This document shows positions 37,684-49,769 of a stretch of DNA of 64,000 nucleotides, piece after piece (the first letter of the stretch is position 1; every line of letters starts with the position of its first letter). The notes beneath the pieces are model-generated. The model did not search any database. It was given only the letters and a program-made list of their open reading frames with translations, and was not told the DNA's origin. A program made the position numbers and the translations under genes. Source of the stretch: Turbatrix aceti (lineage: Eukaryota > Nematoda > Chromadorea > Rhabditida > Panagrolaimidae); NCBI GenBank assembly GCA_963969345.1, contig OZ017769.1, forward strand, positions 4,092,816 through 4,156,815, in the 5' to 3' direction.

Positions 37684-40600
37684 GGTCACTCGAAGTTGGA
37701 GTCCAAAGGCTGGGAAAAAAGTGTTTGGATAATTTTTTTAGAATTTTTGTTGCTCCCAAAGAACAAAAAACGTAAAACTTTAGCACGTGGCGTTCAAAAA
37801 CGTGGGCTGAATTTCAACAAAAAATGCTCAAGCGACTGCCTGCAATTTCCGAATAAGAATCAGCTTGGTAGGAATAAATGGAAATAAATATATGCCGCAG
37901 AGTTCGAAGAGGCCGGGCCACCTCGGGAACAAGAAATGAACATGTTTATCACGGAAGAAGCAAACTGAGGTAACCACGGACCCCTGCAAAAACTTCCCAC
38001 CCCCAAAAAAAATCTCAACTTTTTGCAAAACGTGGGAATCGCATCCCGTATGCCAGCGTCACCGTTGAAGAGAAAGCCAAGGGGTCAATGAAGGCTGCAT
38101 CATCGCGTAAATGAGCCCTCAGTCAGTCAGGCAGCACTCAACGCAACGAGTCATCTTAACAATGGCTAACAAATACGAGCAAGAAATCCTTTTATCTCTA
38201 CTATTCGGAAGGTTTTGTGGCATGTCGAGGAGTCAATGGCATGCCATGGACGACGGCAACACGAAAAAAAAGACATCCCCGGTGTTCGATAAGCGTTAAC
38301 GTTTCCGCGTGGGTGCAAGGTTTGATGGTGCGGGGGCTTTTATGGGCTTTTAGGGGGTGTCGTGGAATCACAGACAGATAAAAAATAAATAAATTATCCG
38401 GCAGATAAAAGGAAATATCTGTATTTTTTTTAAAAATGAAAAAAAACAATTTATTAAATTAAAAAAATCAAATCAAGAAAAAAAATTGGTGAAAAAATGT
38501 AAAATAATTTTTTACACAAAAAAATAAATCTCTAAACATTTCCGAAAAAAAACTTAGATTATAATTTTGAATTCAATTTAGAATTCAAAAACGAAAAATT
38601 AGTTTTTTACACAAAAAAATATAAAAACCACGTACAAATCCTTTAAAAAACTCTCAAATGCGGAAAAAAGCAAAACATGCAATTTTCAATCTAAAAATCG
38701 TAATTTAAAAAAAACGGGCGACAGACAGTCAGGCGTGAACTTATGGAACAAAATAACACCTGTGACCACGACCACGGCTCATAGACTAAAAATACGCATG
38801 ACGTCACAAATTCGCAACTTCTCGGAGGGGTGTTTTTGCACAACGGCTTCGATTACCTCCAAATTAGGTAGCCGAGCGCCGCCTCGCATGACTGGAGTCG
38901 ACCTAGACAGAACAACACGTGTTGCGGACAAAAATCAAGTCAGGTGAAAAAATCTACAAATATTGGAGCCTAAAAATACTAAATATGTAAGGGGCATTGC
39001 GAAGATAAAAAAGTATTTACATGATCTCAAGTCAAATCCCAATTTTTGTCGTACTACAAAATAATTTTTTAAATGTTTGTTTTATCCACGTGTTATGAAA
39101 AAAGTCCAAAACAAGTTCAAAAAGTACTCTACTTTGAAAAAAAGGGCATTTTGTCGGGGTTAAATAACAAAGAAAAGTAAAATCAAAGAGACTAGAAGAA
39201 GATACCCTCTTCACGGCTCGTAATGACCGACAGCGGCGAGATTAGACGGATTATAACTCAGAATCAAACAAAAGCACCCGTCGCAAAAAATATCACGGCT
39301 TACCCGTCGGTCTGCAGGAAAAAAGGACCGCGTAAGGCCAAATCCTTTCGAGTTGCAAGTTGCAACTTGTTTCACGTGTTTTTACGTTTTTACTACGTTT
39401 TGCACTATACAAGCGATCAAAAAGTGATCAAGTGAGGTCGGGTTAAGTGACGTACCCTTAAAAAGTACCCCTGCACGTTTAAAAATTTTTTTGTTAAATG
39501 TTCAAGGGCTCAAAGGATCAAAAAAGCCGTAGTAAAGTTGTAGATTGTGGATTTGAGTCCAAGGGTTAGCATCTTTCACGGAAAACATCCCCGGTTCGTG
39601 GGAACAGGCCCATGCACGACAACTTTGTATTAAGCGAAAACTGGGCCGTCCCTGAGCACAAAAAAAACATTTTTGTCATAAATATTTCAGCCAAACCATA
39701 TCAAATGACACACACGCGCCGCTACAAACGGCTTCGACTCAAATCCATAGTTTTTGGCGAGTGTGCAGGAACGATCACAAAAAACACACCGCCTGCAACT
39801 AACGAGACAACTTTTCAGCAAAATTGCAGTCGCGATTTATCAACTTTTTTTTTGCAGCCAGCACAACAAAAGGAGGCAGAGGTTGACACATTCCGAGTGA
39901 TTGCCTCGAGCAAGTTATTTTTTCGTTGTCTTTTTTTTTCTGTGTGTGATGTCCGAATCCTGAGAAATGTGCATTTTTTTCAGGAGCCTCAAAGCGGGCC
40001 GAAGCACGTCACGTGAATCAACAAAATCAAAAAAAATAAATCGAAGGCACCCTTTTTCGATAGCGATCAATTTGCAAGTCACTCAAGCCGGTCGCCGCGA
40101 GGCAGGGTTAAGTGAAAGCAGTTGTGGGATCGATCCACAAAACATACTTGTCACCGGGAACTGCCGTGGCCATGATTGACAGCTGTGAACTAACCCTAGG
40201 GTTGTGGAACAAGCCTAAATTGTCATATCGAGCATTCGAGCCTCTGAAATCGGCTCGATTGCATTCGAATGGCTTGTATAAAAATTTCGAGCAAACATTT
40301 TGAAACCAATTTTGAATACAAAAAAATTTACGGTGACAACAATTATTTACGTTCTTATCAGTTTTTGAATATTTGAAAAACGGATTCTTGAATCCGGTTT
40401 TTTTTCCAAAAAAAATTACATCAAATTTCTCAAAATATTAAAATTTTGGAGACATTTTTAAATATTAACATTTAACAGAAATTTTTTTTTCAAATCCGTT
40501 TTTTTAAATTATAATTTTTTTAGTTTTTTTTGTGAATCGTAAACCCAAATTATTTAGAAAATAGGGGGTACCTTAGCCGAAAATTTTTGTAACCTTGCCC

Positions 40601-40706
40601 TCACTTTTTTCTGACTGAATGAGATTCAATAAACAAATCAAAAAACAACAACTTTATAATAATTTTTGCGTATCAAAACAAATTTCATATAGGAACCAGA
40701 TTACCA
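37684..40706. other. Non-coding stretch between the palindrome and the coiled-coil gene
   Basis: AT-rich with long A and T runs, notably 38440-38720 and 40320-40530. Around 40228-40290 there is a short patch of TTCGAGC/GGCTCGA words resembling the interior of the 8420 element, perhaps a remnant. The end nearest 40707 should contain the 3' UTR of the coiled-coil gene, but no clear poly(A) signal was placed. Confidence 0.5.
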
Positions 40707-43196
40707 TCATGAAGCAGAATTCGTTGATTTTTTGGACCTTTTTCGTCTCTTTTTCGGTGATTTATCACTCGGTAGTTTTCCGTTTGCGATGGGCTCGTCC
40801 GACGGAGAACCCACCGGCCGGGCCGCCGCGGTGGGAGGCGGCAGGAGATTGTCGTGCCTCGTCGCTCCATTTTCACCGGCTTCGTCTTCTACAAGCGGCG
40901 GAAGCGGGAGAATCGTCGACCTCCGTCGCTGATTTCGGGTTCGTCGATTCTTCTGCGCGCGAAGGCTGAGTTTTTCTTGAAGCGCGAGTTCCTGGCGCTG
41001 GCGTTCGAGGATGTTGCGCTGCTTCAGCTGCGATCGCGAATCTTCGTACTCTGAGATCGTGCGTTTAACGTCGCCTGGAAGGTTTTTGTGTAAAATTTTA
41101 GTAATTTTTTTTTTTAATTTCAATTAAAAAAAAATAATTTAATTCAAAAATTTTTTTTAATTTTTAAAAAATTAAAAAAATATTTAATAATTTCAGTAAA
41201 AAAATTTTTTTTAATTTTAATTTTTATTTCACAATTTTTGTTCTAATTTTAAAAAAATTATTTTTGAAAAGTTAAAAAAATTTCAATTTCAATTTGATTA
41301 AAATTTTTTTTATTTTTATTTTTTTTTTAAATTGAAAAAATTAATTGAAAAGTTTACCGAATAAAGCCTCCTTGGACGGAATGGGTGCGAGCTGGTTGAG
41401 AGGAACAGGTGAGGGGTCTCTGCCTTCTGGCTGCGAAAGATTTAGAATATCCTGAAAAAAAATTTACGGTATAAAAATTGTAAAAAAAAATTTAAAAAAA
41501 ATTTTTTTTTTTTAATTTACGGTATAGAAAAAAATTTACGGTATAAATACTTACAGTAAGATCCTTGCCAGGAAGATCCTTCTGATCCTTCACCTGATCA
41601 GCTTCCAGAGCAAGCAATTCGTCGTCAGTTTCGTCAGGTAGAGGATCTTCGTAGGTGATATCCAGGTCTCTGCCAAACTCTTCCTTGACTTTGCGTTTCA
41701 TCAGTTCCAGTCTTTCCTGTCTGAGCCTTCTCTGCTTTTCGGCGACAGCGCTGTTGGCCTTGTCGAGATCTTTCAGGATAGTATCGTTGATGACCTTGTC
41801 AAACCACTGAATAAGCGCTGTCACCTGCTTATGCGTGTTCTGATAAATCAACAGTGCCTTCCTGAGATTAGTATTTGACTGAATATCCGTGAATGCGCTC
41901 TGGATTCCCTGCTCGAGTTGCGCCATTTCTTCCTCCGTCGCGTACGGGAATTTGACTCGGCCCAGGTAAACCCGGCACGACTGAACATTTTGGCCGGCGG
42001 CGATAAAGTTATTTCTCGCCTCCGCAGCCGCGAAATACCGCATTCGGGTGTTGGAAGTCTCGATCTGTTCGAGTTCCTTCCAGCGCGTGATTCCGAATGC
42101 CATTTGAGTGTTTGCGTGCACGAGCAACATGCGACCGTTGATCCACTTGAACTTGGCGAGGTTCACGCGCTGCTGCCACTCCAGCGCGTCGTCCAGCTCG
42201 CCCTCGAGTTTGTTTTCGTTCGCTGAAGCGTAGTCAGGGCCGAAGATCCCAACTGAAAAATAAAATTTGTTCGTGCAGTTGTTTTTCCAATTTTTACGGT
42301 CCCGGAAGGAAAACTTACAAATCCCGGTTTATTGGAGTTATTTTTTTAAAAACCTACCCAGCATCGTGTCCTGCGTTTCGTAGAGTCGATCGAGTTCGTC
42401 GCACTGTCGTTTGTAGATTTCGGCGATTTTGGCCGCTCGGTCGTACTGCATTTTCGCGCCTTTCAGCTCCTGGAAAAATCCTATTGTGTGAATTTTTTTT
42501 TCAACGTTGAACTCACTTTTTCAGCGACTTCTTGCCTGTTGAGGGCATCGAGGTACTCCTGCTGCTCTTTGTTGAACCGGGTGTCCCACGTGCCCTGCTG
42601 CTTCAGAAAAGACTTTACCGACGGCTGTTCAATGTTATCGATGTCGGCTTTTTCTTTTTCGCTGAAAAATTCGATTTTCGTTTATAAATGCAAAAAAGAA
42701 AATTTTTTTACTTTAAAAAAATTTTTTTTAATATAAAAAAAAACTAACGTTTGTTTTTTTAGTTCTTTGTGAGTTGCCTCAAGTTGGTCGAGTGTTCTTT
42801 TGAGTTCGTCGGCAAAGACCATTTTGGCCTCAAACTTTTTGAGGACATTTTTAGACTCGAGTTTATGGATCGCTTGTTCTAGGTTTATAAAATCCTAAAA
42901 AAAAATTAATTAAAAAAAATTCGAAAAAAATTTTTGTAAGCTGGCACCTGGACAACAGCCTCGGTGAGTTCGATTTTGTCGACGGACTTCTTTGCTTTTG
43001 GCTTGAGCACCGGGACGACACCGTTGTTAATGCTTTTTCGTCCCGAGACATCGGTCGGCGCATCACCTGCCGACTTGGCTTTTGACGACCTTGCGTTCCA
43101 CCAATCACGCTGAAATTAAATTAATTTTAATTAATTATTATAAAAAAAATTACAAAAAAAAATGACGCGTACCAGCGAGCTAGGACAACCACCCAT
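40707..43196 (-). CDS. Coiled-coil protein with N-terminal MGGC (possible dual acylation), function unknown
   Basis: Eight minus-strand exons keep phase throughout: 43196-43173, 43109-42948, 42894-42749, 42661-42517, 42469-42358, 42252-41555, 41451-41358 and 41074-40707. The product is about 582 residues. The first exon encodes only MGGCPSSL, with Gly2 and Cys4 placed as in N-myristoylated, palmitoylated proteins, which suggests membrane attachment. Heptad-like Leu/Glu/Lys segments follow (LEQAIHKLESKNVLKKFEAK; LDRLYETQDTMLG). A central helical domain has LEGELDDALEWQQRV, FAAAEARNNFIAAGQNVQSC and LIQWFDKVINDTILKDLDKA. The C-terminus is very basic (KKRRKRSKKS). The largest exon (41555-42252) carries the best-conserved-looking part. 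I do not recognise a named family and assign no enzymatic role. Start and splice pattern are well supported; the donor at 42947 (GTGCCA) is weak. Confidence 0.8.
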
Positions 43197-43965
43197 AGAA
43201 GACAATAAAATTCGTTGATTAGATGTGAGTTGAAAGAATTCGTAGACGTAAGAGTATTTATTTAATTTCGAAAGCCTGGTCAGAGCTTGGTCACATGACG
43301 CTGCATCGCAACTGTACAACTCCTGTTGTTTTTTTGAAAGTGAATCTACAATCCACAAAAAATATAGAGAAAGGCGGTGGCTTAAATCGAAGCGCCTGGT
43401 GTCCTGGGGCAGCGGTTCACATACCATGACAGGATGGTGCGTGGTTGACAGAGGTAGCCATGGCGCTGACTTTCCATGGCTACACGGAAAAGTCTCGGCA
43501 GCGTTCGTTTTGCATGTACTGGCGCTTGTTGGCAAATTTTGGAAACAAAAATGAAACGTACTAAAATAACAGTTTAGAGTCAATTTTTAAATTTAGCTAA
43601 GAAAAAATAAAGCATTTGCCTGAAAAAAAATCAATTTCATTCAGAGTGTGCTCATTCTGAGTTTCCAGAATGGCGGAATCTGATCTTTCTTCTACCAGCC
43701 GCCTCTCTGGCACGTAGTCATTATTATTTGGAGGGCGTAAATCCCGACCCCATAATTTACCCCCCCCCCCCATCCTCTGCTGCCTCCACTCCAGACTTTT
43801 ATTGTCCGGCTAGACAAAATCCACAATCTTAAGTATAATACATCAAATAAAAAAATAAGTAAATAAAACAATGTAAGACACATGCCAAAAAGGTGTTAGT
43901 ATCCTTTTGGTCTCACAGGGAAATTCCCACGCCCCCCTCTTTTCCATGAAAGCTCGTTAAATCAG
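43197..43965. other. Intergenic: coiled-coil gene promoter and homeobox 3' region
   Basis: Lies between two minus-strand genes. It should contain the 5' region of the coiled-coil gene (towards 43197) and the 3' UTR of the homeobox gene (towards 43965). A C run at 43760-43770 is the only simple repeat of note. A 150-codon frame covers 43131-43583 but only its end (MGGCPSSL) is used as an exon. Confidence 0.55.
43797..43803 (-). terminator. Candidate poly(A) signal of the homeobox gene
   Basis: AATAAA on the minus strand (TTTATT at 43798-43803), about 165 bp after the homeobox stop codon. Typical spacing; no experimental support. Confidence 0.5.
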
Positions 43966-45258
43966 TCAATCGCCGAATACGCCCTCGCTGGACGGCGTCT
44001 TATCGCCATCAAAAAGGTTATTTCCCTTGCCCCCCACACCGTCGCCGAAGGGCAGCTGCTGGTGGTGAGATGGCACAACGCCTGCGCCGAAGCAGTTTCC
44101 AGGATACGCTGCGTACGGCGTGGCTGTGGTCGCCGCAAAGTAGTTGAAAAACGCCGGCGGGGGTGCCGCGGCTGGAGCCGCGTACTTGGAATCAAATCCC
44201 GACGGTGACATGCCGTAGGCCACGGATGTGAATGGAGCAGTCGGATACGCGGCGAAAAAATCATCCGACATGGGTGGAACGAAGTTTGGCCAGAGCGCGG
44301 ATGCCGAAGAGGAAGCAGAAGTGTGTGAAGATGTTTTGGGCGCCAGTTCTGCTACCCGGGCAATTTCGACCTTTTCTTGGCGACGGAATTTTGCTCGGCG
44401 GTTCTGGAAATTTGAATAATCAATTTTTGAAAACAATTTTTTTTTTGAAAATCTCTCACCTGGAACCACACCTGTACCCTGACTTCTGGAAGCTTTATTT
44501 TCTGAGAAAGCATTTCTCGGGAGTAAATGTCCGGGTAGTGCCCTCGTTCGAAGGCCAGCTCGAGCTCATGGAGCTGAAAAGTTGTGAAAGTCGTTCGGTT
44601 TCGGCGCTGCTTTTTGTCGCCGTCTCCGGAGCCGTCGGCGTTTGAGTGCCGTGTTCGGTCTCGTTTTTTGGACGCTGACGATGCTGGTTTTTTGACCCCA
44701 GAAGAGGGATTTGAACAGTTCTGGGCCAACTCATGGTCAACTTCGGAGGATATCGGACGCTCGTGGTTGCCGTTGATGACTGGCAGATCCAGGGGACTGT
44801 AATTTTCCTGTTGATGTTGAAAAGAACCTGTCACAACGCTGGACGTGATATTTCCAGTGTTCAGGCCGGAAAAATGGTTGTGTTGCAGGTGATTGGGTTC
44901 GGAGATTCCATTATGAAGGTGAAGATCTGAAAATCAAAAAAAAACGATTTTTCATTGGCATTTACCCCAAAAAAAAATTACCGTCAGTCTTCTCCAACTT
45001 GGCATCGACTCTGGGATCCTGCTGGATCCCCGGGGTATCCAACGACCCCACAAAGGGGAAAAATGCCCCTCCAACATGATTCATGGTTCCAAAAACAGTT
45101 TCAACGCCCGGAAACTGCACATGTTGCGGTTTCTGAATTCCGCAACCATCAGTCGAATCGTGAGCCGGCATCTGGTAGGTCCCAATATTAGTTCCGCTCT
45201 GGCTACAGTACTTTGCAAGAGTATTGCAATCTTTTTCCAACGCTTCGCTGGAAGACAT
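43966..45258 (-). CDS. Paired-like homeodomain transcription factor, Rx/RAX type (CEH-8-like)
   Basis: Three minus-strand exons, 45258-44982, 44926-44460 and 44403-43966, encode about 393 residues with phase kept. The homeodomain occupies residues 199-258, beginning [17 protein letters not shown], with [20 protein letters not shown] and [11 protein letters not shown]. It has Gln at homeodomain position 50 and Asn at 51, so it should bind TAAT-core DNA. An intron splits the homeodomain after WFQ. The QLHELE helix and [10 protein letters not shown] phrase point to the Rx/RAX class, whose nematode member is ceh-8, rather than to aristaless or Chx10. The N-terminal half is His/Asn/Gln-rich, and the C-terminus is Ala/Pro/Tyr-rich, as in activation or repression regions. 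I saw no paired domain, octapeptide or C-terminal OAR motif. It acts in the nucleus, probably in neuronal identity, by family knowledge. Confidence 0.9.
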
Positions 45259-47292
45259 TTTCACAAACGTTCGCCACGGAAGAAAACAACAAAAAATAAT
45301 AATAGCAAATTGTAAATCGAATAAAACGATTAGAAGAACGTTCAAAGACAAATGCAAAGGCAAATCACTTTTGGCTTCTTGCCGCCAAACTGGGTTATAC
45401 CTCGCCGTCGTTTGTAGAGCCCCGCCCCGCCCATGCCTACAGTAACCCTCAAATCTTCTTTGTGGAGTGATTTTGGTGAGGCGCGTCTGTAGCGTCTGTC
45501 TAATGGAGCTGGCAGTCAGTCCATTAGGCAGCGCTCCCCGACGGACATCAGCCGTAATTGGGCGAGACGTGGACCTGGGGTGGTACAGGAGAAACAGCCG
45601 CGGTTGTCAACCCGTCACCGACAGTCCGGATGACAGGTTTCGCGTTTTTATGTTTTTAGGCGATGCGACAAAACAGAACGACGAATATAAGAGGTCCATT
45701 TGGGGGGATGGGGTACTGTAGGCACTGTTTGTTAATCGACGCTAATGCATCAAAGTGGTTGCAAAAGGTGTGAAAAAACAGGAAACAAAAATTGTAAAAT
45801 TACATTTACCGGTAATTTTTTTTTAATTTTAAATAAAAAATTTATTGCCAAGATAAATTCAAAATCACCGATCTGGTACGCTCTGCCGTGAAGCTGACTG
45901 AGTTGTCCCCAGCACTAGTCCAATTAAGGTCAAGCCACTCATTAACCCTCTCCTCACCTCGTTGACTAACTCCAACTCGCTGATGATTGACTCAGGCTTC
46001 TTAAAGGTGCCCCTGCGCATCCACAGAATTACCATACCAATGGCCGTCGACGACAAGTTTTGCCGCACTCACTCCTCTCCGCCACCACCCACGAAGCGAG
46101 TAACTACCGGATTAAACGTGCCAACTCGGCCGGCAACAAATAGTCAACAGCTGTCAGTCAGTTACTCTCGAACAAATCTCATGTATTCGGGATTCGCTTG
46201 TTTGGCACTTTTCTTGATCCGATGATTATTGTTTTTGTTTTTGTTTTGACATGGTGTTGGATTAGAAAAATTTTGGTTTGGCGTCTTCAAAACTTGCTAG
46301 TTCTTAGAAAAGTTAAAATTTACGGAATTTACTGGAAACACAAAAAAAAAGAAGGTTACAGCGTTTTACAGGTTGCCGAAAAAAAACATATAGTCGGGCT
46401 AATGGACTGAAGGACGCGGTTGGCACCAGCCGAAGCAGAGTGGGTGGATGAGTCAGTCAGTCAGTCACCTGTCGCGCGGGCGAGCCTTTGCGGCACGCGG
46501 AAGAGCCGAATCGCAATTTGCTAAATCGAGAGGCTTCGATGCCGCAAATCAGTCAGCCATGCCCTGATTCGGGGTTTTTTGTTGTTTTTGCCGCGGTTGT
46601 AAACACAAAAAAATATTTTTGTTGTTCAAATGTACACTTCCAGGTATGTAGCATCGATGAAAAATTTATCGGCCAAACAAAATTTTGACAAAAATTTATT
46701 TCTCAAAATTTTATTTCAATAAAATTTAATTTTGATAATTAATTTTTTTGAACGAACAAACAAACAAATTTTAATTCGAAAAAAAACAAAAAATTACAAA
46801 TTACAAAACTCCAAAAAAATGCAAAAGTGGTTGCCGTACACAAAAATCTGTCAAATCGACCGGTAATCACCCAGCTGCCCGAATAAACTCTGACCGACCC
46901 CAACCCTGTGTTTTTTTTGCTGTTGACTGAATCAATTGCGTAACACAGTGACAAGCGGAGCTCCAGTGAACCGAAGACGACCCCAGTAATCCTGCCACCT
47001 CCGGGTGAGGGCCAAGTTGTTGGTGGACAACGCTCCCGAGACCGAGTCTCCGAACGTGGCAATTAGGACGTCAGGAGTGAAATCCGAAGCCCGACTAATT
47101 GTGCAAATCGACTTTGACTCGGTTTCGCGGTCGCATGGCTCGCGCAATCGCCGGTCCGTTTGCCCTCGTTGATTTTGCTCGCTCGCAAGGTAGACAGAGG
47201 GATTACGAGTGGTCCTCGACTAATCGCGAGGAATTTTATCCGTTTGACTTGGCGCGACACACGCAAACTACTCACAGATTTTTCTGACGGAT
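45259..47292. other. Non-coding; upstream of the homeobox gene
   Basis: Candidate regulatory region of the Rx-type gene. Contains GTCAGTCAGTCAGTCA near 46450-46468 and AT-rich runs at 46680-46800. A minus-strand frame at 46932-47147 is fairly GC-rich but shows no family signature and no clear splice sites. Confidence 0.45.
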
Positions 47293-47670
47293 GGCGTACA
47301 ATAACTAGGGTAGGGGTACTGTAGATGAGTGAGGTAACCAATTAGGAGGGAATTATTGTGGAATAAAAAACCGGAAAATTTGGAAAGGGGAACTGTTGCA
47401 CCTTACATTAGTGGCACTAAAAAAGTTCTAGAGGAAATTCTTTAGTAGACCTCCTGGTCTTTCGGGAAATACACAAAAGACCTAGGTCCTTCTCCGAAAA
47501 CAAATGAATGTCGACGCAGGTGATGACGAGTTGTGATTCCTGAAAACGATAGTACGGGCAATTGAAAGATGATAAGTGGCCCACCGGGCCGGCACGGGAG
47601 TGATTGGAAACACGTGTGGACCAAGAAACGAGAAGGCCAAATAAAACTCATTCAAGAGATGAAATATGAC
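47293..47670 (-). pseudogene. Decayed partial tandem copy of the FITM2-like gene 3' region
   Basis: Two blocks repeat sequence found about 750-890 bp further right. GCGTACAATAACT plus GGTACTGTAGA/AGTGAGGTAACC at 47293-47343 matches 48040-48089. The stretch 47516-47670 matches 48406-48555, the segment spanning the last intron of the FITM2-like gene with its flanking exon ends; shared phrases are CAGGTGATGA, GAAAGATGAT/GGAAGATGAT, GAGTGATTGGAAA and AGAGATGAAATATG. The acceptor and donor equivalents are eroded and no long frame remains, so it is a dead fragment of a direct duplication. Confidence 0.7.
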
Positions 47671-47803
47671 TTACAGATTACCGATCTTCGGATGTCACAA
47701 AATTTGAGATCCACCAATTGTGTCAGTTTTTGAAAAAAAATTAATTTTAAAAAATTGTGTTTTTTTTTATTTTTTAGAATTATTTTTTGAAAACGACCAA
47801 AAT

Positions 47804-47845
47804 ATTTTCGTTGTAAGACAAAAAATTGCGTCTTACAACGAAAAT
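47804..47845. other. Perfect 16-bp inverted repeat
   Basis: ATTTTCGTTGTAAGAC (47804-47819) and GTCTTACAACGAAAAT (47830-47845) are exact reverse complements around a 10-nt A/T-rich loop. The core TCTTACAACGAAAA recurs at 48767 and, with changes, at 48956, within an intron of the FITM2-like gene. Confidence 0.8.
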
Positions 47846-48263
47846 AACAAAAATCACTGCGAAACATGATTTGCTTTGTTACTTTTTTGTTGTTTGATGA
47901 AAAAAAATTTCCAATCGTCGATGTTCCCAAATTTGTTGCCTTCTTCCATGCTTGTATTCATTCTCCAACAAATCTCAAAAAAACTTTATCCGTTTTACAA
48001 GGCATGACATTTCTAGTACTCATTAATTTCAACATCCTTGCGTACAATAACTGTGAGCGGGTACTGTAGACAAGTGAGGTAACCCAATACCTAATAATAA
48101 GTAAGAATCATTACAAAATCAAAAAATTGCAAAAAGCCGCCAAATTTGTTATTTCGACGTCATTGATCCATAAAAAAACTGTATAAAGCCGGAAGCCGAG
48201 GGTATGTCATCGTAAAATCGATCGTTCAGAAGTCATCGAACACGGTAGAAGGCCGCTGAAGAG

Positions 48264-49769
48264 TTAGATTGTCTTTCTGGTCTTCCTTTCCCGAAGAGTA
48301 GGCATGCCGGGTACAGGAAAGAGCGGGAATACCCCACGATACAGCACGGCCCAGCCAGCGATTCCGGCAAGTGCACCGAGGATCTTGTCCGGAAGCCGGT
48401 GGTAGTAGGCACAGGTGATGATGAGTTGCGAGTCCTGAAGTAAATATATAGATAATACAGGTCACTGGAAGATGATGAGCGGTTTTTGGGAATGATTGGA
48501 ACCACATGGGAAAGAAGAAACAAAAAAGACTCACCCAGAAGAGATGAAATATGGCCAAAAGCACGAAGAGGCCCTGGACACCTTGAGAAGCCTCGATGAA
48601 CTCGTTGTATTCCTCATTGGAGGCGCGGGCGCCGGTTGGGGTTTCAGGCTGGGTTGGCCAGTGTTGGAAAGAAATTGCCTAAAATGGAAAAAAAAACGTC
48701 ATTTCAAAACATTACTTCAAAAAACAAAAACGAAAAAAAAACGTAAATAGATAAAAGTTCGTATCTTACAACGAAAAGGGAAAAAAATCCGTGAAAAGCC
48801 TCTTTTTAAAAAACGTTACTCAAAAGAACAAAAACTACAGTAAAAAGATAACCGTATCGGACAAAAGAAACGCAATAATCTCCTCGAAACCCGTCTATTG
48901 AATGTTACTCGAACGAACATAAAAGTACCGTAAAAAGGTACAAAACTACCCATTTCTTGCAACGAAAACACAAAAATCCCCTCAAAACCCCTCTTTTTTC
49001 ATAAAACATACCTCTTCGGTCATAATGAGTATATTGAAAATCAAAAGGAAGCAATGACCACTGATATCGAAGCCTGGACTCCATTTTCCGCCCGCGACGG
49101 CACATTGTCGTCGAGGGAGCCCTCGGGTGGCTTTCCTGAGCTCGTCGTTGGAAGATGTGCATTGGCCGGTGATCTGTTCTATGTGAATGAGTCTGCAGGT
49201 ATTTTACGTCAATTTACGATCACTAAAAATTGGAAAAACTCACAGTGACGTGACAATGTACCAAACGAAGGTAGCAGCTACAAGTCGGAGAAGATTGACT
49301 CCAGCTTTGGAGGTGGACTTGGTTGTGATGTACGTCGTCGCCCAGATAAAAGGACCGACCGTAACCAGTGTCCAGAACCAGCCTATTTTTGTGCCGTATT
49401 GGTTGAATATGTTTGATTTCTGAAAAAAGACTGAAAGTATAAAAATTAAAAATTATACTTTTTGAAACCCTAAAATCTTATAAAAACGAAATTTTCGTCC
49501 CAAGACCACAAAAAATCAGTTCAAAAGCCCCAGAAGCTCACCTTAGCCCAGTAAACGTCGTCATCCATAGGAAAAACAGCGACCCAGCTCGAGACGAGAA
49601 AAACGATGACAAAATGCAGGAAAGCCTTCTTCCGGGCCGGCCAGAAGAGGAGTTTCCGCGCAATCTGCACCGATACGCCCAGCACCACGTCCTGAAACCC
49701 GGTCGGAGGGGGAAGACGCTTTGGCGAGACTTTTTGAGGCTCTGAATTCCTTCTGGGTTTGTGGGGCAT
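48264..49769 (-). CDS. fitm-2: FIT-family protein (fat storage-inducing transmembrane protein 2-like)
   Basis: Five minus-strand exons, 49769-49542, 49419-49244, 49192-49012, 48678-48535 and 48434-48264, give about 299 residues with all junctions in phase. FIT proteins are multi-pass ER membrane proteins needed for lipid-droplet formation and ER lipid balance, with acyl-CoA diphosphatase-like activity. The family signature is clear: FDISGHCFLL (His181) and TCAYYHRLPDKILGALAG (His255), the two histidines expected at the active site. Hydrophobic segments include AFLHFVIVFLVSSWVAVF, IGWFWTLVTVGPFIWATT and LFVLLAIFHLF. Length is close to that of animal FITM2. The C-terminal tail is short and basic (RERKTRKTI). 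A broken tandem copy of the last-intron region lies downstream at 47293-47670. The symbol follows the C. elegans orthologue name. Confidence 0.9.
48724..49010. repeat. Degenerate ~95-bp tandem repeat in FITM2-like intron 3
   Basis: Three diverged units share CTTACAACGAAAA-like starts, CCTC(G/A)AAACCC-like middles, and GTTACTC-AACGAACA-AAAA-TAC-GTAAAAAG-TA ends. Together they fill most of the intron between exons ending at 49012 and starting at 48678. Units are too diverged for exact boundaries. Confidence 0.55.
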
